Shown: positions 1-4,613 of the stretch, piece after piece
Position numbering within the stretch: the first letter of the stretch is position 1
Layout of the letters: every line of letters starts with the position of its first letter
Assembly: GCA_003489165.1 (NCBI GenBank)
Contig: DNJG01000052.1
Location: forward strand, 23,521-28,809
DNA from: Nitrospinota bacterium
GTDB taxonomy: Bacteria > Nitrospinota > Nitrospinia > UBA9942
Direction of reading: 5' to 3'
Length of the DNA stretch: 5,289 nucleotides
Program-made: the position numbers and the translations under genes
Notes under the pieces: generated by a model
Databases searched by the model: none
Told to the model about the DNA's origin: nothing
Seen by the model: the letters and a program-made list of their open reading frames with translations, nothing else

Positions 1-13
1 AGTGGTCAGTCAA

Positions 14-811
14 TTAATACCGTCCCTCAAATCTCCCTTTTTCAATCTTCCCTTTCCATACTTTCATATTTCCCTTAAGGACATACATATTGTTATATCC
101 AACCGCCCATTTCAAAGCCCTGCATCTATGCACTGTTTCTGCCTCTGTATATCCCACAAAGACCACGGCACCATCTTCCTTCACCGCCCTTGAGAATATA
201 CCCGTTAAACACAGATTTTCCCGATTGAATGCACCCTCACCTACTGCACCTGGTATATGTCCCTTCTCGTAATCTATTAGAGAACGAATATCAACAAATT
301 CAACCTTTCTTTCTGAATTTTTTACCCCTGATACTTCTTCCAAATCTATCTCCTCACAATTCACATCCTCAAACTTTCCAGCGATAACAGAACCATCCCA
401 CTTATTCATGCCGCCTTTTAAAACATAAATATCATCAATTGGATAATTTTTTTTAATCATAGCCTTGCAGAAATTCTCTGTTGATTCTGTATCTTCTCCT
501 ACCAAATAAACATCCTTCCCTTTCCATACTTCTATATCATAGACAAGCTCATTTTCAATAGATTCATAAGTAATCCCCATAGACATCGGGATCCTTTTAC
601 CCTTATTGGCTATCTTATAAGGGCGAATATCAAATATGAACATATCATTTAAGAGAATTGCTCTGTCTTCATATCTCCTTTTCATTTCTTCAGGCTCTAT
701 GAGGATACATTCAGATGCCTCTGATGATGAATAAACAAAAACCTGATTAACCACGAAGAACACGAAGGACACAAAGAAAAAAATAGAAGTTTTAAATAAT
801 ATTTTTTTCAT
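14..811 (-). CDS. Exported tandem rhodanese-fold protein lacking catalytic cysteines (downstream paralogue)
   Basis: A 265-residue paralogue of the upstream rhodanese-fold protein, with the same two-domain layout. Domain 1 (about 35-141) has FIFDIRP, GKRIPMS, VYLVGEDTES and IYVLKGGMNKWDG. Domain 2 (152-255) has VEFVDIRS, YEKGHIPGA, VVFVGYTEAE and MYVLKGNMKVWKG. The catalytic Cys positions hold Gly105 and Gly220, so neither domain should be an active sulfurtransferase. Cysteines 35, 115, 152 and 230 match the four of the upstream paralogue, and Cys201 is extra. The start at ATG 811 has a strong GGAGG 6 bases upstream. Residues 1-33 form a signal peptide (KKILFK, then FFFVSFVFFVVNQVFV); the core is encoded by three copies of a nonamer. 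The cleavage site is unclear, somewhere before Cys35. It is separated from the Uma2 gene by a 138-base repeat-rich gap, so it may have its own promoter. It ends 13 bases before the window edge. Confidence 0.85.
   Translation of the reverse strand: MKKILFKTSIFFFVSFVFFVVNQVFVYSSSEASECILIEPEEMKRRYEDRAILLNDMFIFDIRPYKIANKGKRIPMSMGITYESIENELVYDIEVWKGKDVYLVGEDTESTENFCKAMIKKNYPIDDIYVLKGGMNKWDGSVIAGKFEDVNCEEIDLEEVSGVKNSERKVEFVDIRSLIDYEKGHIPGAVGEGAFNRENLCLTGIFSRAVKEDGAVVFVGYTEAETVHRCRALKWAVGYNNMYVLKGNMKVWKGKIEKGRFEGRY
752..778. repeat. Nonamer tandem repeat (CACGAAGRA-type, 3 units) in the signal-peptide code
   Basis: Three imperfect nine-base units on the plus strand: CACGAAGAA, CACGAAGGA and CACAAAGAA. 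They are read on the minus strand as the hydrophobic core VSFVFFVV of the downstream rhodanese protein. Because the period is nine, copy-number change would lengthen or shorten the core without breaking the frame. Confidence 0.8.
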
Positions 812-831
812 ATTACACCTCCCTAAATAGT

Positions 832-860
832 ATCAAAGAATCAAAGTGTCATAGTGTCAA
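832..860 (-). promoter_or_regulatory. Weak candidate sigma-70-type promoter for the downstream rhodanese gene
   Basis: On the minus strand a perfect TTGACA (860-855) is followed after 17 bases by TTTGAT (837-832), which matches TATAAT at four of six positions. Transcription would start near 825, leaving a leader of only about 14 bases that just includes the GGAGG site. The -35 box lies inside a TCAAAGTG-type repeat that could carry TTGACA by chance. I therefore rate it low. It would explain how this gene is expressed despite the 138-base gap. Confidence 0.22.
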
Positions 861-884
861 AGTTTTTTAACTCTGACACTTTGA
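849..884. repeat. Inverted repeat (stem-loop) built from TCAAAGTG-type units
   Basis: Two 16-base arms, 849-864 and 869-884, are inverted copies with two differences (one a G-U pair in the transcript) around a 4-base loop. Extra direct copies of TCAAAG flank the left arm (831-848). No U-run follows the hairpin on the minus strand, so a classical intrinsic terminator is not supported; it could act as an RNA-stability or processing hairpin. Confidence 0.7.
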
Positions 885-918
885 TATATGATATTCTGAT
901 ATTTTTAATTCATTAAAT

Positions 919-991
919 AACCTGTGTTAATCTGTGTTTACCTGTGGTTTCACGCATTATTTGGTCTTAAAATCTGTGTAATCTGCGTTAA
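919..991. repeat. ACACAGATT-type direct repeats across the 3' end of the Uma2 gene
   Basis: On the minus strand ACGCAGATT and ACACAGATT (within 968-990) stand inside the coding region and give TQITQI. Further copies, AAACACAGATT and AACACAGG, plus a CCACAGG unit (921-946), follow the TGA stop at 952-950. The family is distinct from the CACAGAG palindromes elsewhere in the window. Confidence 0.75.
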
Positions 992-1567
992 TAATAATGT
1001 AATATCTTCCAATTTCAAGGGTTTTATTTCACCACTGCTGACCCTCCTTATAAGTGTATATTCCTTTTTTTCAGAATCTGGATATTGATAAACCTCAACA
1101 ACACCTTCCTGAAGATTTACTATCCAAACTTCTAAAACCTTTGCTCCAGCATATAGGGGCAATTTCGTCTTCCTATCGTATTTTAATGAACCATCTGCAA
1201 CTTCTATGATTAGAAGAACATCATTTTCGGGATTGGGATACTCATTCGCATAAAAGTCATCTTTAAACTTAAGGATGGTTATATCAGGATAAACTTCTAT
1301 GTATTCACCAAGTCTTATCCCATCCTGAATGCCTACAATAAATTTGTCACCAGCCTGTTTACTAAAGAACATCCCTAACCTCTTAACCACTGCCATGTGT
1401 CTCAGTCCTATCGGTGTCATCTCATACATCCTTCCCTCTATAAGCTCAACTCTATCATCCTCTTTCATTATCCCTACATCTAAAAATTTATGAAAGGTCT
1501 GGGTATCTATCTTTACCTCAAGTTCTGTATCTTCTGACAAATACTTTTTACTCGTTATAGTGGTCAT
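950..1567 (-). CDS. Uma2-family putative endonuclease (DUF820, PD-(D/E)XK fold)
   Basis: A 205-residue protein of Uma2 type, near the usual family length of about 180-200. It shows the family pattern: VELIEGRMYEMTPIG (40-54), VYPDITIL (92-99), LLIIEVADGSLKYDRKTKLPLYA (118-140) and LEVWIVN (145-151). Likely metal-site residues of the PD-(D/E)XK nuclease fold are Glu44, Asp95 and Glu122, with Lys133 or Lys135. The family is annotated as restriction-endonuclease-like, but its biological role is poorly known; it is often multicopy and often lies alone in genomes with many repeats. There is no signal peptide, unlike the neighbours, so it should act in the cytoplasm. It starts 10 bases after the rhodanese gene stop, with GAGG 5 bases before ATG. 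The last dozen residues (LTQITQILRPNNA) are encoded by ACRCAGATT-type repeats shared with the following gap, so the native C-terminus appears to have been replaced or extended by a repeat. Confidence 0.9.
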   Translation of the reverse strand: MTTITSKKYLSEDTELEVKIDTQTFHKFLDVGIMKEDDRVELIEGRMYEMTPIGLRHMAVVKRLGMFFSKQAGDKFIVGIQDGIRLGEYIEVYPDITILKFKDDFYANEYPNPENDVLLIIEVADGSLKYDRKTKLPLYAGAKVLEVWIVNLQEGVVEVYQYPDSEKKEYTLIRRVSSGEIKPLKLEDITLLLTQITQILRPNNA

Positions 1568-1577
1568 TTTCCCCTCT

Positions 1578-2492
1578 CTATTTAAGTCTCTCCTTAACTT
1601 TCTTTTTCAATATTTCCAGATAATCTTTTTTTACTTCACCTTCCCATGTTTTCATTCCGCCGCGAAGCACATAAATATCTTTATATCCCCACGAAAAATA
1701 TTTTACATATCTGCAATCCCTCATAGCTTGAAATTCATTAGGATAAACATATACAACAGTAGTATTCTCCTGCTCCCATTTTTTACTCCTCTCCTGCTTT
1801 TGTAAGCGAGATTTTATTGAAGGCCGCATCATGCTGCCCCCTCGTCTGTCCTCAAATCTTGCACCTGGGATATGTCCCTCATGATACTCATCTGCCTGAC
1901 GCTGGTCAATTATTTCAACATTTTTATTGGCTTTCATTATATTTATAAGTTCCCGCGAGGTAATTATTCTACATTCACTTTTTGTAAAATCATCTAAAAC
2001 AGGACCATCCCATTTCTCCATCCCACCTTTTAATATGTAGATATTACGAATCCCATAATCTTTTTTCATCATATCCCTGCATACACTTTCCGCAGACTCT
2101 GTATTCTCCCCAATCAAAATAATATCCTTACCAATAAACTCCCCTCCCTTACCAACCAGTTCCTTTTCAATATCTTCAACAGATGCCCATATAGTCCATG
2201 GGATACGCCTCCTGTCAGTACTAAGGTCAAACTTACGCTTACCATCAATATCATACCTTGGAGTAACATCAAATATAAGCATATTGCGTATAGACTTATT
2301 TCCTATATATCTTTTCAGCACCGCCGGCTCCAGTAGTGTGCATCCCGCCGCATTTACATTATCTGCAAGAAGCAAGAGCATAGAGAAAGCCACAGAGGCA
2401 CTGAGACACAGAGATTTTAAAAACGGTTTAATCTGTTTATTTCTCTGTGCCTCTGTGTCTCTGTGGTTAAGATTAATTATTTTTCTGTTCAT
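1578..2492 (-). CDS. Exported tandem rhodanese-fold protein lacking catalytic cysteines (upstream paralogue)
   Basis: A 304-residue protein with two rhodanese-like domains, about residues 51-165 and 174-287. The first has LIFDVTP, RRRIPW, IILIGENTES and IYILKGGMEKWDG; the second has EIIDQRQADEYHEGHIPGA, VVYVYPNE and IYVLRGGMKTWEG. In active rhodaneses a persulfide-forming Cys follows the VVxY strand; here it is Gly128 and Tyr250, so sulfurtransferase activity is unlikely. The mature part has four Cys (51, 138, 174, 260), one at the head of each domain and one exactly ten residues after each lost catalytic position. These could form a disulfide in each domain (inference). The start at ATG 2492 has AAGGA 6 bases upstream, overlapping the previous gene's stop. 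Residues 9-35 come from a CACAGAG-type inverted repeat; the hydrophobic core SLCLSASVAFSMLLLL follows, with likely cleavage after VNA, residue 48. NAAGC is a weak lipobox alternative. The Lys-rich C-terminus (KKKVKERLK) has no assigned role. Confidence 0.85.
   Translation of the reverse strand: MNRKIINLNHRDTEAQRNKQIKPFLKSLCLSASVAFSMLLLLADNVNAAGCTLLEPAVLKRYIGNKSIRNMLIFDVTPRYDIDGKRKFDLSTDRRRIPWTIWASVEDIEKELVGKGGEFIGKDIILIGENTESAESVCRDMMKKDYGIRNIYILKGGMEKWDGPVLDDFTKSECRIITSRELINIMKANKNVEIIDQRQADEYHEGHIPGARFEDRRGGSMMRPSIKSRLQKQERSKKWEQENTTVVYVYPNEFQAMRDCRYVKYFSWGYKDIYVLRGGMKTWEGEVKKDYLEILKKKVKERLK
2390..2466. repeat. CACAGAG-type palindrome inside the upstream rhodanese gene
   Basis: Two 25-base arms, 2390-2414 and 2442-2466, are inverted copies with three differences around a 27-base loop. 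Each arm is about three period-8 units of the CACAGAGR type. It encodes residues 9-35 of the protein: a charged half (HRDTEAQR) and a hydrophobic half (LCLSASVA). Confidence 0.9.
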
Positions 2493-2498
2493 GGTAAA

Positions 2499-2503
2499 TC
2501 CTT
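2499..2503 (-). promoter_or_regulatory. Ribosome binding site of upstream rhodanese gene, overlapping the previous stop
   Basis: AAGGA on the minus strand, 6 bases before ATG 2492. The TAA stop of the second SUMF1 gene (2504-2502) shares two bases with it, pointing to translational coupling of the two genes. Confidence 0.7.
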
Positions 2504-3590
2504 AAAGGGACTTTGCAACCCTAAACCCAAGTCCGTCGCATATACTATACGGTATATCACTGCCGCGATAGAATGTCCTTACTACCTGTGAAGAAACGCT
2601 CCATGGACCACTGCGCATTGATTTAGCATGGCTGGGACTTGTATTTAAAGGATTAATTTTAGGACTTCTATCGTAATAATCAACCTCATACCAATCTTCT
2701 ACCCATTCCCACACATTGCCGCTCATATCATATATGCCTAATCCATTGGGTTTTTTCTGGCCTACGGGATGCGTTTTGCCGCCGGAGTTTTTATCATACC
2801 ATGCATAATCTGAAAGCTCTGATTCATTATTCGTCCCTGCCCATTTTTCTGCCTTACCGCCGCTCCTCGCTGCATATTCCCATTCAGCCTCTGTGAGTAA
2901 ACGGTATTTACCATCAAATTTTTTATTCAACCATTTTATAAATTCCTGTGTGTCATTATAGCTTATACAGACTGCAGGGTGTCTATCTGTCTGAGGGAAA
3001 TCTACCTTTTTCCAGCTAAAATCCATCTTCTTTCTCCATTTGTAACCCACTTTCCCGAAACAACCCATTTTTTGCGCATCAGTAACATAACCTGTCTCAC
3101 TAAAAAAATTTTCAAACTCACTCCTTGTAATTTCATACTTGCCAATATAAAAATCATCCACACAGACCTCATGGACAGGCACTTCATCATTAAACTCCCC
3201 CTCATTGCCATCTCCAAATAGACTGCTCCCTTTATTATAAACAGGAATTTTCTTATTATTCTCCTCATCTGCAAATATATTCCCCATCTGAAAACACCCG
3301 CCTTTAACAAAGACCAATTCTATAGGTGCTTCTGCATCCTTTCCTTCATCACCGGTAACCACTAAGGGAAATGACATAATAAGCCACAGAGACACAGAGG
3401 CACAGAGAAAAACAAAAAAGACTAAGGAGAAAGGGAGAAGATGAAGAGATGGAGAAAAAGCAATAAAAAATAACTTTTTTGCTTCTCCATTTCTTTTCCT
3501 TTCAGCATTTCTCCTTATTTCCTCTGTGTCTCCGTGCCTCTGTGGCAAATTTTTATAATTTCCTTTACTTGAATAACCAAATGACAACAT
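2502..3590 (-). CDS. Exported SUMF1/FGE-sulfatase-domain protein (second copy), signal region encoded by a long palindrome
   Basis: A 362-residue SUMF1-family protein. Visible motifs are LVFVKGGCFQMGN (92-104), VPVHEVCVDDFYIGKYEIT (137-155), RLLTEAEWEYAARSGG (230-245), GLGIYDMSGNVWEW (283-296) and the closing GFRVA (355-359). Between the first two lies an insertion of about 30 residues rich in Asn, Lys and Gly. The segment matching the catalytic cysteines of FGE reads RSGPWSVSSQVVR, without Cys, so enzymatic FGE activity is not expected. Start choice: the frame is open to an ATG at 3680, but that would overlap the previous gene by 86 bases. ATG 3590 has AGGG 7 bases upstream and begins 4 bases after the previous stop, so I prefer it. 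Residues 15-70 are encoded by an imperfect palindrome: a charged half (PQRHGDTEEIRRN) followed by a hydrophobic half ending FVFLCASVSLWL. This makes an unusually long signal peptide or anchor. It is divergent from the upstream SUMF1 protein and so is not a recent duplicate. Confidence 0.87.
   Translation of the reverse strand: MLSFGYSSKGNYKNLPQRHGDTEEIRRNAERKRNGEAKKLFFIAFSPSLHLLPFSLVFFVFLCASVSLWLIMSFPLVVTGDEGKDAEAPIELVFVKGGCFQMGNIFADEENNKKIPVYNKGSSLFGDGNEGEFNDEVPVHEVCVDDFYIGKYEITRSEFENFFSETGYVTDAQKMGCFGKVGYKWRKKMDFSWKKVDFPQTDRHPAVCISYNDTQEFIKWLNKKFDGKYRLLTEAEWEYAARSGGKAEKWAGTNNESELSDYAWYDKNSGGKTHPVGQKKPNGLGIYDMSGNVWEWVEDWYEVDYYDRSPKINPLNTSPSHAKSMRSGPWSVSSQVVRTFYRGSDIPYSICDGLGFRVAKSL
3383..3546. 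repeat. Long imperfect CACAGAG-type palindrome inside the second SUMF1 gene
   Basis: The outer 25-base arms, 3383-3407 and 3522-3546, are inverted copies with three differences. Inside them the arms continue as purine-rich or pyrimidine-rich tracts that still pair in blocks (for example AAGGAGAAA and ATGGAGAA have inverted partners), nearly to the centre around 3470. The left arm carries about 15 additional bases. The element is 164 bases, stays in frame and encodes residues 15-70. Confidence 0.88.
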
Positions 3591-3594
3591 ATTA

Positions 3595-4551
3595 TTACCC
3601 TGCGTCTTTTGCACATCTGAATCCATAACGGTGGCTATGATTATTTTCAGTAGGTTTAACAGGATGCCTGTGAGCCACACGGGAAAATGGTATTGACGGT
3701 GCGCCCCATGTGCCGCCCTTCATGACCTTATACCCCTTACCAAATTGAGGCCTTTCAAGTTTGCTCCCAGGATATGCTTCATACCATGAAGATGTCCACT
3801 CCATCAGATTACCTGCCATATCATAAACACCATAAGGGCTCATATCGGCTGTAAAACTCCCTCCTTGCACAGTCCTATTTTCTTTAGATTCTATAGTGTT
3901 TGCCATCCCTGTTTCAAACTTATTACCCCATGGCCAAATTCTTCCATCACTGCCCCTTGCTGCCTTCTCCCACTCATTTTCAGTAGGAAGTCTTTTCCCC
4001 ATTGATTTACAGTAAGCCTCTGCCTCCATATAGCTCACATCAGCCATAGGAAAATCATCATCTGCTATTGGAACCCTCATCTTTTTCATTCTCGCCCTCT
4101 CACCTGTCAACCCTCCGACAAGAAGAATTGAAGGTGAATTCACCGTCCACTCCGCAAATTTTCTTTCTTCTTCACCTGGTCCCTTTGCAAATTTTCTATA
4201 CGCCCCTACTGTAACCTCATATTTATCTATGTAAAATGCCTTAAGATAGACCTCCCTCTGGGGAATCTCATCTACACCCAAATCAACACCAACTCTGCCA
4301 TCATCTTCCTTGCTCCCCATTAAAAACTTTCCTTCGGGTATAAGAACCATCTCATTGCTCTTTTCATAAACACCGGCTCCTCCTCCTGTCCAGCCCAGCG
4401 ATGGGAAAAACATGACACAAAACGCAAGTAACAAGAGCAAGAAGCAATGAGCAATGAGCAATGAGCAATGAGTAGCCGTAGGCTTTAGCCTGCAGAGGCA
4501 AAAGGTCTGTTTTCTGTCCTCTGTCTTCTGTCTTCTGATTTTTATATTCAT
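3595..4551 (-). CDS. Exported SUMF1/FGE-sulfatase-domain protein (first copy), repeat-encoded signal region
   Basis: This 318-residue protein belongs to the formylglycine-generating-enzyme (SUMF1) domain family. Motifs in order are MVLIPEGKFLMGS (about 68-80), FYIDKYEVT (106-114), GKRLPTENEWEKAARG (185-200), PWGN (207-210), YGVYDMAGNLMEW (240-252), KGGTW (278-282) and GFRCA (310-314). True FGE enzymes carry two copper-binding cysteines just after the GGS[YW] motif; here that segment reads GGTWGAPSIPFSR with none, so formylglycine synthesis is unlikely and a ligand-binding or structural role is inferred. I chose ATG 4551 because GGAGGG lies 8 bases upstream; the in-frame ATG at 4566 would place that Shine-Dalgarno inside the gene. 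Residues 6-36 are encoded by two heptamer arrays (RRQKTEDRKQ and HCSLLIAHC) and lead into a hydrophobic run to about residue 53, giving an odd but usable signal peptide or membrane anchor. The stop is 4 bases before the next SUMF1 gene. Confidence 0.88.
   Translation of the reverse strand: MNIKIRRQKTEDRKQTFCLCRLKPTATHCSLLIAHCFLLLLLAFCVMFFPSLGWTGGGAGVYEKSNEMVLIPEGKFLMGSKEDDGRVGVDLGVDEIPQREVYLKAFYIDKYEVTVGAYRKFAKGPGEEERKFAEWTVNSPSILLVGGLTGERARMKKMRVPIADDDFPMADVSYMEAEAYCKSMGKRLPTENEWEKAARGSDGRIWPWGNKFETGMANTIESKENRTVQGGSFTADMSPYGVYDMAGNLMEWTSSWYEAYPGSKLERPQFGKGYKVMKGGTWGAPSIPFSRVAHRHPVKPTENNHSHRYGFRCAKDAG
3598..3601 (-). promoter_or_regulatory. Ribosome binding site of second SUMF1 gene, beside the upstream stop
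   Basis: AGGG on the minus strand, 7 bases before ATG 3590. The TAA stop of the preceding gene (3597-3595) lies in the spacer, so terminating ribosomes sit on the next start. This supports the 3590 start and translational coupling; the longer 3680 start would ignore this arrangement. Confidence 0.55.
4444..4471. repeat. Heptamer array GCAATGA x4
   Basis: Four perfect tandem copies of GCAATGA on the plus strand. Read on the minus strand they encode HCSLLIAHC in the signal region of the first SUMF1 protein. As seven is not a multiple of three, each frame reads the same heptapeptide in a different register. Confidence 0.92.
4480..4491. repeat. Small inverted repeat AGGCT-N2-AGCCT between two heptamer arrays
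   Basis: AGGCT (4480-4484) and AGCCT (4487-4491) form a short palindrome inside the segment 4472-4500 that separates the two heptamer arrays of the first SUMF1 gene. It looks like a third repeat family joined in the same cluster, but one copy is too little to be certain. Confidence 0.4.
4507..4541. repeat. Heptamer array CTGTCTT-type x5
   Basis: Five tandem seven-base units on the plus strand: CTGTTTT, CTGTCCT, CTGTCTT, CTGTCTT and CTGATTT. Read on the minus strand they give the charged stretch RRQKTEDRKQ right after the start of the first SUMF1 protein. Confidence 0.88.
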
Positions 4552-4558
4552 AGTAAAT

Positions 4559-4564
4559 CCCTCC
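4559..4564 (-). promoter_or_regulatory. Ribosome binding site of first SUMF1 gene
   Basis: GGAGGG on the minus strand, with GGAGG 8 bases before ATG 4551. It fixes the start at 4551 rather than the in-frame ATG at 4566, whose codons 1-3 (ATG GAG GGA) contain this site. Confidence 0.75.
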
Positions 4565-4571
4565 ATAAAAA

Positions 4572-4606
4572 TTGACTATTGAATACTGAATATTGAATAT
4601 TAAATT
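4572..4606. repeat. Heptamer array TTGAATA-type x5
   Basis: Five units on the plus strand: TTGACTA, TTGAATA, CTGAATA, TTGAATA and TTAAATT. The segment ATTGACTATTGAA (4571-4583) has an exact inverted copy at 4629-4641 in the neighbouring array. These units produce stops when translated and lie outside genes. Confidence 0.88.
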
Positions 4607-4613
4607 TTCCACC

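Larger units (their letters stand above)
812..949. other. 138-base intergenic region made mostly of short repeats
   Basis: The gap between the Uma2 stop and the downstream rhodanese start holds, in transcription order, ACACAGATT-type repeats, an AT-rich stretch, a stem-loop built from TCAAAGTG-type units, further TCAAAG copies, and the GGAGG site (822-818) of the next gene. I see no ORF or RNA gene in it. A weak promoter candidate is listed separately. Confidence 0.8.

Noticed and set aside
849..884. Intrinsic terminator after the Uma2 gene
   Set aside because: The hairpin is AT-rich and has no U-run after it on the transcribed strand.
1560..1805. Plus-strand ORFs here and at 2-193, 90-272, 2284-2505 and 2979-3221
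   Set aside because: All are antisense to well-supported genes and their products show no domain; they are shadows of the minus-strand coding frames.
2477..2504. Lipoprotein assignment for the upstream rhodanese protein from its NAAGC sequence
   Set aside because: The residue three before Cys is Ala rather than the usual Leu-type residue, and the same Cys is conserved at the head of the other rhodanese domains, including internal ones, so a structural role is more likely.
3002..3310. A 102-codon minus-strand ORF
   Set aside because: It lies wholly inside the second SUMF1 gene in another frame and matches no family.
3591..3680. Longer N-terminus for the second SUMF1 protein starting at ATG 3680
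   Set aside because: It would overlap the upstream gene by 86 bases across that gene's conserved C-terminal GFRCA region, while ATG 3590 has AGGG at good spacing right beside the upstream stop.
2502..4551. Active formylglycine-generating enzymes working on a sulfatase
   Set aside because: Both proteins lack the copper-binding cysteines and no sulfatase gene is in the window.
4364..4612. An 82-codon minus-strand ORF with a signal-like sequence
   Set aside because: It is the alternative frame through the heptamer arrays of the first SUMF1 gene and ends where that gene's conserved domain begins. It is kept only as evidence that the repeats read through in several frames.
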